NCBI GenBank assembly: GCA_027343695.1
Contig: DAHWKJ010000028.1
Span: forward strand, 120,950-184,949
Reading direction: 5' to 3'
DNA from: Sulfobacillus sp.
GTDB taxonomy: Bacteria; Bacillota; Sulfobacillia; Sulfobacillales; Sulfobacillaceae
Length of the DNA stretch: 64,000 nt
Position numbers and translations under genes: made by a program. Below are positions 23,688-32,239 of this stretch, piece after piece; position 1 is the first letter of the stretch, and each line of letters starts with the position of its first letter. Under the pieces are notes generated by a model. The model had not been told where the DNA came from, made no database searches, and worked only from the letters and a program-made list of their open reading frames with translations.

Positions 23688-24602
23688 ATGCCGTACAATA
23701 TCAACCGACTGAAAGGGTCCATTGCTCCGGTGATCACGCCATTTGACCAAAATTTAGAGGTCGACCACGTGACCCTAAGACGCCTTATCGAATGGCAAAT
23801 CGAAGAGGGGTCTCACGGCATCTCTGTCACCGGAACCACCGGTGAACCGAGTAGCCTTGCCATGCAGGAACGTCTGGGAGTATTTCGTACCACCATCGAC
23901 ACAGTGGCCGGTAGGGTGCCTGTGGTCTTAGCCACCGGCAGTAACAACCTGGAGGAAACGCTGGAACTGACCCACCAAGCGGAGGTCCTGGGTGCCGACG
24001 CCGCTCTCGTGATCGTTCCCTACTACAATCGTCCTTCCCAAGAAGGTCTCTACCACTACTTTGTCACCGTTGCCAAATCCACCCAGTTACCCATAGTTCT
24101 CTACAACATCCCTGGTCGCACGGCGGTAAACTTGGACCCCGCCACGATGAAACGGATTAGAATCGCAGCAGAAAATGTGGTAGGTGTTAAAGAAGCTAAC
24201 CGAGATTTTGAGCAGGTCTCCATGGTACTCGCTACAGTCGGACGGGACTTTTTAGTCTACTCAGGGATTGAATCGTTGTGTTACCCGATGCTGATGCTAG
24301 GAGGCGCGGGGCACATCAGTGCCACCGCCAATCTGATGCCTAAAGCAGTCGCCGACCTTTACAATCTCGTTAGCGAAGGCAACTACCAACAGGCTCTCGA
24401 TCTCCACTTTCGGCTCTTGCCTCTGAATCAAGCCCTGTTTTGGGAGACTAACCCGGGTCCGGTGAAAACCGCATTGGGCCTGATGGGTCACATTAATCCA
24501 TCAGTACGGCTTCCTCTGCAGTTACCTGGACGAGACCTAACCGAGCGTCTAGCCGCTGTCCTTGATGCCTATGGACTGATCGCTAGAGAGGGGGCTTTGT
24601 AA
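23688..24602 (+). CDS. DapA-family aldolase in the hydroxyphenylacetate operon
   Basis: A 304-residue class I aldolase. It has the loop GTTGEPSSL (residues about 48), YNIPGRTAVNL with both the catalytic tyrosine and the arginine that binds a carboxylate, and the Schiff-base lysine in GVKEANRDF (about residue 167). Keeping this arginine makes it more DapA-like than the gene at 17478. In this operon no hpaI (4-hydroxy-2-oxoheptanedioate aldolase) is present, so the most economical role is cleavage of that intermediate to pyruvate and succinate semialdehyde. Lysine biosynthesis is a weaker alternative. It overlaps the next gene by one base. Confidence 0.85.
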   Translation: MPYNINRLKGSIAPVITPFDQNLEVDHVTLRRLIEWQIEEGSHGISVTGTTGEPSSLAMQERLGVFRTTIDTVAGRVPVVLATGSNNLEETLELTHQAEVLGADAALVIVPYYNRPSQEGLYHYFVTVAKSTQLPIVLYNIPGRTAVNLDPATMKRIRIAAENVVGVKEANRDFEQVSMVLATVGRDFLVYSGIESLCYPMLMLGGAGHISATANLMPKAVADLYNLVSEGNYQQALDLHFRLLPLNQALFWETNPGPVKTALGLMGHINPSVRLPLQLPGRDLTERLAAVLDAYGLIAREGAL

Positions 24603-25345
24603 TGCGTTTAGCGCGCTGGATCTCTGATGGTCAGGTTCATCAAGGTATGGTCCATCATGAATGCGTAGAATTTCGCGGCAAATTGCTTCCTATTGCGGAT
24701 TTGAATCTATTGCCCCCTATCCCGCCGCGGCAAATTCTCGGGATCGCGTTGAATTTTAAAGATCATGCCGAGGAATTAGGGCTCGCGGAGCCGCCGGTAC
24801 CTGCTTTGTTTGCAAAACCGCTGGGTAGTGCGATTGGTGCCGGGCATGACATATGGTATCCACGGGGAGCCACTCACTGCCACTATGAAACAGAGGTGGC
24901 GGCCATTGTCGGACGAACCTGCTCGAGGGTAACCCCAGAGGAAGCCCTCAGTTACCTTAAGGGGTACACGATAGCCAACGACTTTACCTGCCGCGACTTT
25001 ATTACCAATATGTTTCGGCCCCCGCTCAAGGCTAAAGGATTCGATACCTTCTGCCCACTCGGACCATATCTGGTGACACCGGATGAGATTGCGGATCCGG
25101 GCCAGCTCACGATTCGCACCTGGGTGAATCAGGAACTTCGCCAAGAGGGAACTACAGGCGATTTGATGCTCTCCATAGCGGAGTTGATCGCGTACCTCTC
25201 GACATTCACAACCCTAGAAGAAAATGATGTCATTCTGACTGGAACCCCCAAAGGGATTAGTCCCGTTGTTGTGGGGGACGTCATTAGCTGTGAAGTAGTG
25301 GGCCTGGGCCGATTGACCAACACGGTACGCATGACTGAAGCCTAG
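24602..25345 (+). CDS. hpaG: Fumarylacetoacetate hydrolase family protein, HpaG/HpcE-like
   Basis: A 247-residue single-domain enzyme acting as 5-oxopent-3-ene-1,2,5-tricarboxylate decarboxylase and/or 2-hydroxyhepta-2,4-diene-1,7-dioate isomerase in homoprotocatechuate breakdown. Metal ligands appear in HYETEVAAIVG (E-x-E) and in ANDFTCRDF; the family's substrate lid region KAKGFDTFCPLGPYL and LTGTPKGI near the end are present. In enteric bacteria HpaG is a two-domain fusion; here only one domain exists, so it may do both steps or only one. Its ATG overlaps the aldolase stop (TAATG). Confidence 0.85.
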   Translation: MRLARWISDGQVHQGMVHHECVEFRGKLLPIADLNLLPPIPPRQILGIALNFKDHAEELGLAEPPVPALFAKPLGSAIGAGHDIWYPRGATHCHYETEVAAIVGRTCSRVTPEEALSYLKGYTIANDFTCRDFITNMFRPPLKAKGFDTFCPLGPYLVTPDEIADPGQLTIRTWVNQELRQEGTTGDLMLSIAELIAYLSTFTTLEENDVILTGTPKGISPVVVGDVISCEVVGLGRLTNTVRMTEA

Positions 25346-25374
25346 GCCTAAATCGTTATGACAGAGGGGGAGTT

Positions 25375-26877
25375 TTGATGCCAGCACGTACTGGAACCCA
25401 GTATCTCGATGACCTTAACCGTCAGCCGCGAGATTTATGGATTAATGGTGCCCCGGTGAGTGGGCGGGTGACTGACCATCCGGCCTTTAAGAATGTTTGC
25501 CAAACCATGGCTAGTCTCTACGACTTACAACATCGCCCAGAGTTGCACGAAGAGATGACCTACCGATCGCCATCGTCCGGGCAACCGGTCGGGATCTCCT
25601 TCATGCAACCCCACACGAGAGAAGATTTAGTGCGACGCCGTCAAATGATGACTCGATGGGCAGAATACTCGCAGGGTATGATGGGAAGGACCCCAGATTA
25701 TCTAAACGCCGAATTGATGGCGATTACTTCCGCCGCTGAGTTCTTTGGTCAACAGGACTCACGATTTGCCGATAACGTGCGCCGCTATTATGAATACGTC
25801 CGAGAAAATGATTTGTGTACCACACACACACTCATTCTGCCTCAAGCCAATCGCGGCGTGGGGGCTTCTCACCAGGCCGATCCGTACCTGGCGGCCCGCG
25901 TTGTCAAAGAGACCGCCGCGGGCATCATCGTACGAGGAGCCAGAATGCTGGCCACTTTACCGGTTGCGGATGAAATTTTGGTGTTTCCATCGACAGTGAT
26001 TCGAGCCACAGAAGAAGACCGGCCTTATGCGTTTGCTTTCGCACTCCCGTTATCGACACCGGGTTTGCGACTCATTTGCCGTGAATCGTTTGACTATGGG
26101 CGTAGTCACTTCGACCATCCGTTGGGATCCCGGTTTGAAGAGATGGACGCCGTCGTAGTTTTCAATGACGTTCTAGTGCCGTGGGATCGCGTATTTATCT
26201 ATCAAGATGGCGAGTTGTGCAACAAGATGTATGCAGACACCGACGCCACTGTTCACATGACGCACCAGGTTTTAGTCAAAGATACCACCAAAGCCCAGTT
26301 TATGTTGGGACTAGTGAGCCTCATGATTGACACCATCGGCATTGAACAATTTCAACATGTACAGGAAAAAGCAGCAGAAATCATTATCGCTCTAGAAACC
26401 ATGAAGGCATTGGTCGTCGCCGCCGAAGCGAACGCCCAGCTCAACCGATATGGAGTCATGACCCCAGACTGGACACCATTGAATGTAGCGCGCAACACGT
26501 TCCCTCGACTCTATCCGCGATTGGTGGAGATCATTCAGCAATTGGGGGCGAGTGGGTTGATGGCACTGCCCACCCAGACCGACTTCGAGAATCCGGCACT
26601 TCGACCGGACTTGGACCGATATTATCAGGCCAAGAATACTACGGCTGTGGAGCGCACGCGTCTCTTTCGACTGGCGTGGGACACGGCGGTCTCTGCCTTT
26701 GGTTCACGACAAGTGCTCTATGAGCGCTTTTTCTTTGGGGATCCGGTCCGTATGGCATCCGCGCTTTACTTTAGTTATGACAAAGAGCCCGCTCGTCGCC
26801 AGGTTCAGGCCCTTTTGGATCGGGAACCTTTGCCTACTGCGTCTGGACGCCCACCGGGCCAAGAGGGGGTGTCGTGA
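25375..26877 (+). CDS. hpaB: 4-hydroxyphenylacetate 3-monooxygenase, oxygenase component
   Basis: FADH2-dependent aromatic hydroxylase of 500 residues that converts 4-hydroxyphenylacetate to 3,4-dihydroxyphenylacetate. Family features are the opening RTGTQYLDDLNRQPRDLWING, the flavin/substrate region THTLILPQANRG and SHFDHPLGSRFEEMDAVVVF with NDVLVPWDRVF, and length matching the group. It needs reduced FAD from a reductase, supplied by the flavin reductase gene at 27879. It overlaps the dioxygenase gene by four bases and has GAGGGGG before its ATG. Confidence 0.92.
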   Translation: MMPARTGTQYLDDLNRQPRDLWINGAPVSGRVTDHPAFKNVCQTMASLYDLQHRPELHEEMTYRSPSSGQPVGISFMQPHTREDLVRRRQMMTRWAEYSQGMMGRTPDYLNAELMAITSAAEFFGQQDSRFADNVRRYYEYVRENDLCTTHTLILPQANRGVGASHQADPYLAARVVKETAAGIIVRGARMLATLPVADEILVFPSTVIRATEEDRPYAFAFALPLSTPGLRLICRESFDYGRSHFDHPLGSRFEEMDAVVVFNDVLVPWDRVFIYQDGELCNKMYADTDATVHMTHQVLVKDTTKAQFMLGLVSLMIDTIGIEQFQHVQEKAAEIIIALETMKALVVAAEANAQLNRYGVMTPDWTPLNVARNTFPRLYPRLVEIIQQLGASGLMALPTQTDFENPALRPDLDRYYQAKNTTAVERTRLFRLAWDTAVSAFGSRQVLYERFFFGDPVRMASALYFSYDKEPARRQVQALLDREPLPTASGRPPGQEGVS

Positions 26878-27860
26878 TGCTCCCAGTAGACATTACGCGC
26901 ACCAGCCATGTGGCCTATCGGGTTACTAACTTAGACGCGGCCTCGGAATTTTACGTTGACCGTGTCGGGTTCGTCGAGACGGCGCGAGATGCCCACCATC
27001 TCTATCTGCGGGGGTTGGAGGATAGGGTGCATCATAACTTGGTTTTGATCCTGGCAGACCGGCCCGGGTTTGACCATGTTGCTTTTCGGGTCCGTCGGAG
27101 CAACGACCTGGATACCCTGGCGGAATGGTGCAACAGCCAATCACTTTCGCATCATTGGACTGATCATTCCGAGACGGGCGTGGGAAAGAGTCTTCGGATC
27201 ATCGATCCCTTTGGGTTTCCCGTCGAATTCATCCACGAAGTGACTCCGGTTGAGTGGAATTTGCAACGATTCGACGCGTACCATGGGGCAGAGGTGATGC
27301 GTCTGGATCACGTCAATTATGTGACCCCCAAGATTACAGACGCTTATCGCTGGTACACTGAGCATCTGGGCTTCGAATGCTCGGAATATACCGTGAGTCA
27401 AGAACCCGAAGGGGAGCGGATATGGGGCGTATGGCTGGCTCGCAAGGGTACCTCGCATGATTTGGCCATCGCCAACGGGGTCGGCCCTCGTATGCATCAT
27501 GCGAGCTTCATTGCGGCGTCAAAAGAGAGCCTCCTCCATGTGGCCGACGTTTTAGCTGCCACTGGGTATCATACCAATTTAGAACGGGGTCCGGGCCGTC
27601 ACGGTACCACTAACGCATTTTTTCTTTATTTGAGAGATCCGGATGGGAATCGCATCGAGCTGTTCACCGGGGACTATTTACGCGCCGATCCGGATCTGAA
27701 ACCGATCGCTTGGAATCTTGACGATCCACGGCGCGCTACGTTTTGGGGATCTGAGGCGCCCGCCCGATGGTTCAACGAAACCATGGATGTGTTCTCGTGG
27801 GGGGAGGACACGCCGATACCCACGACAGCCTCTCCATTGCGGGATCGACCGAAGTCGTAG
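26874..27860 (+). CDS. hpaD: 3,4-dihydroxyphenylacetate 2,3-dioxygenase (extradiol)
   Basis: Ring-cleaving type I extradiol dioxygenase of 328 residues with two vicinal-oxygen-chelate domains. The metal triad fits His in RLDHVNYVT, His in MHHASFI and Glu in GNRIELFTGDY, all in the second domain. The C-terminal extension with TFWGSEAPARWF is typical of homoprotocatechuate dioxygenases. It opens the ring to 5-carboxymethyl-2-hydroxymuconate semialdehyde. Its start overlaps the end of hpaB (GTGATG). Confidence 0.9.
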   Translation: MMLPVDITRTSHVAYRVTNLDAASEFYVDRVGFVETARDAHHLYLRGLEDRVHHNLVLILADRPGFDHVAFRVRRSNDLDTLAEWCNSQSLSHHWTDHSETGVGKSLRIIDPFGFPVEFIHEVTPVEWNLQRFDAYHGAEVMRLDHVNYVTPKITDAYRWYTEHLGFECSEYTVSQEPEGERIWGVWLARKGTSHDLAIANGVGPRMHHASFIAASKESLLHVADVLAATGYHTNLERGPGRHGTTNAFFLYLRDPDGNRIELFTGDYLRADPDLKPIAWNLDDPRRATFWGSEAPARWFNETMDVFSWGEDTPIPTTASPLRDRPKS

Positions 27861-27878
27861 CTTAAAGGAGATTCCATT

Positions 27879-28409
27879 ATGCCGATAACAAGCCGCGAAC
27901 GCGCCTTTCGCAGTGTCTGTGGGGAATTTGCCACCGGAATTACGGTGGTGGCGACAATGGTATCGACCGGGGGAATCCATGGAATGACGGCCAATGCATT
28001 CCTTTCTCTGTCGCTACGACCGCTCCTCATTGGGGTGAGTGTCCAGCAGACCAGCTATACTCACGCACTGTTGTCCGATCGTGAAGCCGTGCCATTTTCA
28101 GTAAGCATATTGAACCGTCACCAGCACTCGGTGGCCCACCAGTTTGCGGGGAGTGGCCATCGCGCGGAGTACAGTATCTGGCACCCTTTTCCCGACGGGG
28201 TCCCCGTGGTCCGTGGGAGCCTGGCGTGGTTACAGTGCCATGTGGCGGAGCGTCTTACCACCGGGGACCACATTTTATATGTCGGTGCGGTAGACGATTT
28301 CGGATACAGCGGAGAAGGTTCCGGCCCTTTGCTCTTTTATGGGGGTGCCTATTACCATGGAATCAACGAACCCGGCGACTCGGTTGACTGGGCACTGTTA
28401 GAACAATAA
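27879..28409 (+). CDS. hpaC: Flavin reductase, HpaC-like
   Basis: NAD(P)H:flavin oxidoreductase of 176 residues that feeds reduced flavin to HpaB. The flavin reductase domain runs from FRSVCGEFATGITVVATM through GMTANAFLSLSLRPLLIGVS to the C-terminal GGAYYHGIN. AAAGGAG precedes the ATG, 18 bases after hpaD. Position at the end of the hpa operon makes the assignment secure. Confidence 0.9.
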   Translation: MPITSRERAFRSVCGEFATGITVVATMVSTGGIHGMTANAFLSLSLRPLLIGVSVQQTSYTHALLSDREAVPFSVSILNRHQHSVAHQFAGSGHRAEYSIWHPFPDGVPVVRGSLAWLQCHVAERLTTGDHILYVGAVDDFGYSGEGSGPLLFYGGAYYHGINEPGDSVDWALLEQ

Positions 28410-28785
28410 AGGAATCCATGAGGTTGTGCATCCATGGTGATCTAATCGGATTGGACTGGGCGTGATGGGTTGTCAGCAGTAAAGACTGCGACGGAACGCG
28501 GGTTTATAACCCTTGGCATCGGGTTTCCGCGTCTCCCAAAGTTTTTAAGTATGGGAGTCATAAATTGGTACAGCGCGCCCTGGTCCGGGCTCGCGGCACG
28601 TCGGCTTGCTGTTTCTAAGGCGCCGTGTATTTCTGGGCTTTTCGGGACGAGAAATCAAGCAGTTTGGTAGCCCGCTCCATGCGTGGGGTCCTTGCTCCGT
28701 TGATACCATTACGGTCAGGCAGGCGTTAAGGTCTTTAAAGGGGTGACGGCGCCTACGTCATCATTGGCGAAGGGAGTAAGTGCGT
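28410..28785. other. Intergenic stretch after the hpa operon
   Basis: About 370 bases. One 66-codon frame at 28470 has no ribosome binding site and a composition unlike its neighbours, so I do not call it. No strong terminator is seen behind hpaC. Confidence 0.45.
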
Positions 28786-29118
28786 ATGCCAAAGGTTGGG
28801 ATTGTGGGGATAATGATCGTCGCGATGGCACTCTCAGGCTGTGGTTCTACGCCCACCTGGATCGGGATTTGGAATGGTGCAGGACACCCGACAACGTATT
28901 TCATCGTGGAAAATGTAAAGGTTTCGGCCAAAGATATTGGCCGAGAATACCGCGTACTCGACATAACCAATCACGCATCGCCAGAGAAATCCAACCGCTT
29001 ACCATCCGGTACCAGAATATATACGGTTCGAGGGGACAGTCCATCTAAAGAGTTGGCGGTCGAGATAGGTCCCGGCAAATTTCTTAAAGCAACCTATTCG
29101 GGAAAAGCTATACCTTGA
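28786..29118 (+). CDS. Lipoprotein of unknown function (110 aa)
   Basis: A short exported protein with a lipoprotein signal: hydrophobic IVGIMIVAMALSGC with the lipobox LSGC at about residues 17-20. The mature part is about 90 residues and mostly beta-prone (YFIVENVKVSAKDIG, RIYTVRGD). An upstream GTG at 28780 is possible, but GAAGGGAG is better spaced for the ATG at 28786. No family recognised. It stands alone. Confidence 0.6.
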   Translation: MPKVGIVGIMIVAMALSGCGSTPTWIGIWNGAGHPTTYFIVENVKVSAKDIGREYRVLDITNHASPEKSNRLPSGTRIYTVRGDSPSKELAVEIGPGKFLKATYSGKAIP

Positions 29119-29556
29119 TAGCCGGAGAAACACTACCTGTCCTACCGTACAGAGACCGAGATTTACCAAAATAAACCGCGAACAAGGGCGTGGCAACCCG
29201 ACGTGTCGAACTGACAACGGGCGGGTCCTAGACGTGGGACGACGATTTGGGTCGGACTGGGCATGGTCCAGATGCCGAAGCCCTAGGGGCACCAACACGC
29301 CCGGTGAATCCAAAATATTCAAGGATGCCGGTCGACGTCACCAGTGCTGCGTAATTCCGGGGATATTCGATGGAGTCGACCGGCCCATCGATCTCGAGCA
29401 AATCAAGGAAATGGCCCTACCATCTCTTTTAAATCGTTCCAAATCACCGGTGGAAACGAAGGCCGGAAGACCTTTGTCTCTAAGTGACGACCACCGATTT
29501 CCATTGTCTAATGGTCCGGGTACCGGGGTCGGCGGGGGATTTTCGGTCCATGGCGT
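29119..29556. other. Intergenic stretch with no gene seen
   Basis: About 440 bases between the lipoprotein and the end of the convergent MMPL gene. A 108-codon plus-strand frame here has no ribosome binding site and low-complexity, charge-random composition, so I do not accept it. No RNA gene or repeat is seen. Confidence 0.45.
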
Positions 29557-31698
29557 TTAATTCGTTCTGGTGTTAGGGGATTCTGAGTGGTCACGACGGT
29601 TGTGGTCACCCCAAGGCCAATAGGCCCATCGATTTAACAACACGGTGATGCTTGGCACCATGAGCGAGCGGACGATCCAGGTGTCTACGAGTACTGCAAA
29701 AGTGAGTCCTAAGGCTAAGGTCTTCATGACCGCTAAGGGGCTGACTAACAGCGAGATAAACACAATCACCATGATCATCCCAGCGCCTGTAATCATGGCG
29801 CCAGTGCTGGAAACCCCTGACCGAACCGCGTCTTTGATGGGGAGACCCGAATGGAGAGGCTCTTGGATGCGGTGGAGTAAAATGACTTCGTAGTCCATCG
29901 AGAGACCAAACAGCAACACAAAGATCAATGGCGTAATTGAGCTATCGGGCGTGGTCGCTGGAAATCCGAGGTGCCCGGTTTGGACAATAAGATAGAGAAA
30001 CCCGGCGGTGGCTAAGGCCACCAACGCATCCAACAGGACGCCCAACAGCGCTTGGAGCAACGAACCAGTGGCCATGGCGAGAACCACGAAGGCTACCGTC
30101 CCGACGCCAACCATAATGAATGGCAATCGGGCCGAGGTGAGATGGTTAAAGCTCTGCAACATCGGTACCAATCCCCCCGCAGCAGCCCGGGAGCCATGAG
30201 GGAGCCACCCGGCTAGACGGGCATCAATGGTTTTGGCAAGCGTCGCAGTTTGGGGTTGATCGGGGCCATCACGGGCGGTGACGAACACCACCACCAAATG
30301 GGGATCATAAGAGATATTCATGAAATTTCGTAGAGCATTGGATAAGGGTGGGCGTAAGAGCGTCGGGTGCTGGATCGCGGTCGCCAATTGCTGGGGGGTG
30401 AGGCCGATGGCAGTAGGGGAGGAGACTTTTTGTACACCCCTCAAATTAGAGAGGTGTTTTGTCACCGCCGCCACTTCTGACCAGGTCGCAGCATTGGTCA
30501 CTGGGGTGGGAAGCTTCATTACGACGGCTATTGGTGCAATACTACCGGCGCCTTGAACTTTTTGCTGCAGGCTGACGGCCTGACGTAATGGATCTTTTTG
30601 AGGCAACATGGTGGCTAAATTAGCTGGCGTGGCCATATGTATGCGGGGTCCTAGTGTGGCTAAGGGCACTAATAAGACTACCCCGACCAACAACGCCGAA
30701 TAGGGCCGATGAGAGACCCACCCTCCGATCGCCTTCCAAAACCCCAAATCCCGTGCCTTAAATATTCTTCCCCACAGGGTTTTACGTCCTAGAATAGACA
30801 TCAAAGCTGGTAAGAGGGAGTGGGTGGCCAACAACACAGATAGGACCGCTATCGCCCCCCCTAAGGCCAAGCCTCTCCAATAGGCGTTGCCCCCCAACGT
30901 CAAGGCGGCTACCGCCAACGCCACTGCAACCCCAGAATAAAAGACGGACCGCCCGGCATGGGTCATACTATCCGCGACCGCAGCATCTACGGTGTCACCT
31001 CGGGCGATATTTTGGCGAAACCGGGTGCTAATGAAAAGAGCATAATCGATCCCAACGCCGAGCGCGAGAAAGCTCACGATATCAGTCAAAAACACTGATA
31101 GGGTGATATGGGTCTCGATGATGGTAACCACCGCTAGGGCTACTTCTGATCCTACCAATGCCACTAAGAGGGGGAGGCTAATCGCTGCTAAAGATCCAAA
31201 GACCAATAGCAATAGCGCGGCAAGAAATGGCATCGCAAGGATGCCGCTCGTGCCCAACGTCTTAGAACTGTCGTTGGCCACTTTCTTACCGATGGCTATT
31301 TGCCCAATCGAGGCGACGGTTGCGTGATGCTTCTGTAGCGTTCCCGTCAAGGCCTGCGATTGCTGTAAGGTGACCCCAGAACTCGGCAAAAACACCGTCT
31401 GGTCGGACTTCATGGGGTGAAAGTCGGAGGCCGGTATATGCACCTTGACACCAAGCTGACGGATAGCCTTCGTCGAAATTTGGCTAATCAAGATTGGGCT
31501 AGGGCTTTTTGGTGGGCGCAGATGATTGAGTTGTTTGGTGGCCCACACGGCAGGGCTATTAGGATTGTCAAATCCACTTGATGACAAGTGATGGGTTACC
31601 CGAATGGCCAGGGGGAGCGTACCCAGTACAATCATGGCCCAGGCTATGACTACCCACCATTTTCTTTGAATCATCAAATGAATCCAACGCGTACCCAT
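29557..31698 (-). CDS. MMPL-family (RND superfamily) transporter
   Basis: A 713-residue membrane transporter with the two-fold MMPL layout: one helix, an extracytoplasmic domain of about 150 residues, five helices, a second external domain and five more helices. Hallmarks are SFLALGVGIDYALFISTRFR in the first half and FGLSMDYEVILLHRIQE in the second, both with the proton-relay Asp-Tyr pair. The ATG at 31698 follows AAAGGAGGG; the frame extended to 31779 has no site. Such carriers export lipids or hydrophobic drugs. A mini GntR-type gene is divergent from it. Confidence 0.88.
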   Translation of the reverse strand: MGTRWIHLMIQRKWWVVIAWAMIVLGTLPLAIRVTHHLSSSGFDNPNSPAVWATKQLNHLRPPKSPSPILISQISTKAIRQLGVKVHIPASDFHPMKSDQTVFLPSSGVTLQQSQALTGTLQKHHATVASIGQIAIGKKVANDSSKTLGTSGILAMPFLAALLLLVFGSLAAISLPLLVALVGSEVALAVVTIIETHITLSVFLTDIVSFLALGVGIDYALFISTRFRQNIARGDTVDAAVADSMTHAGRSVFYSGVAVALAVAALTLGGNAYWRGLALGGAIAVLSVLLATHSLLPALMSILGRKTLWGRIFKARDLGFWKAIGGWVSHRPYSALLVGVVLLVPLATLGPRIHMATPANLATMLPQKDPLRQAVSLQQKVQGAGSIAPIAVVMKLPTPVTNAATWSEVAAVTKHLSNLRGVQKVSSPTAIGLTPQQLATAIQHPTLLRPPLSNALRNFMNISYDPHLVVVFVTARDGPDQPQTATLAKTIDARLAGWLPHGSRAAAGGLVPMLQSFNHLTSARLPFIMVGVGTVAFVVLAMATGSLLQALLGVLLDALVALATAGFLYLIVQTGHLGFPATTPDSSITPLIFVLLFGLSMDYEVILLHRIQEPLHSGLPIKDAVRSGVSSTGAMITGAGMIMVIVFISLLVSPLAVMKTLALGLTFAVLVDTWIVRSLMVPSITVLLNRWAYWPWGDHNRRDHSESPNTRTN

Positions 31699-31780
31699 GA
31701 GCGCCCTCCTTTGAATCCATAACGCCAAGAGCCTAGCATACCCGGGTCCTATTTCAAAGAGGTACCACCCCGATGTCACA

Positions 31781-31790
31781 TTGTGTACAA
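31781..31790. promoter_or_regulatory. Small inverted repeat in the MMPL/GntR divergent region
   Basis: TTGT-GT-ACAA lies between the two divergent start codons and overlaps a plausible TACAAT -10 box. Its size suits a GntR-type operator, so autoregulation and control of the exporter are possible. Confidence 0.35.
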
Positions 31791-31848
31791 TAAGGCATGA
31801 CCCTGGAAACGTGGCTACGGCACAATTCCAGAGGAAGGGAGCGCCAAT

Positions 31849-32115
31849 GTGAGTCTAGTCGAAAGCCCAGCTCAATTGTCCCGTCGCTATCGGGACGCCA
31901 TTTTGACCCAACGCTTAACGGTTGGGACTACCATCACACTTGATGATGAGGCACGCGACTTAGGTATCCCGAAGTCGTTGCTGACACGCGCATTGCGTTT
32001 ACTGGTAAACGAAGGGTTAATGGAGTGGCAGTCTCCCAACGTGGCCATTGTGCGCCCCTTAACCACGCAGTCTTTGCAGGACATTGGATTTACCATGACG
32101 CGGCGACGCGAGTAG
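31849..32115 (+). CDS. Minimal GntR-type winged-helix protein (88 aa)
   Basis: Contains little more than a DNA-binding domain: RRYRDAILTQRLTVGTTITL, then DLGIPKSLLTRALRLLVNEGLM and a wing to about residue 70. The effector domain of GntR proteins is missing; the product ends at a normal stop followed by a long hairpin, so it is either a natural mini-regulator or a truncated gene. Start is GTG with GAGGAAGGGAG upstream. Likely target is the divergent MMPL exporter. Confidence 0.6.
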   Translation: MSLVESPAQLSRRYRDAILTQRLTVGTTITLDDEARDLGIPKSLLTRALRLLVNEGLMEWQSPNVAIVRPLTTQSLQDIGFTMTRRRE

Positions 32116-32133
32116 GGGGGGCAATAGTCCGAT

Positions 32134-32184
32134 GCCATTGAGGGAATCCCCGAGCTTATGGTCCGCGGGGATCCCCTCAATGGC
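32134..32184. terminator. Long hairpin between convergent genes
   Basis: Nineteen bases at 32134-32152 pair with 32166-32184 with a single A/C mismatch, around a 13-base loop. It lies between the ends of the mini GntR gene and the convergent reductase, so a bidirectional terminator is likely although no T-run follows. Confidence 0.6.
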
Positions 32185-32239
32185 CTTGCTGATGGGGGCT
32201 AGCGTCTATGATGGAAACCCGACTATTGAGGTCGTCCCT

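Noticed and set aside
28470..28670. A 66-codon frame behind hpaC
   Set aside because: No ribosome binding site, no hydrophobic or domain pattern, composition unlike neighbouring genes.
29234..29560. A 108-codon plus-strand frame before the MMPL gene end
   Set aside because: No ribosome binding site, random-looking composition, overlaps the convergent gene end.
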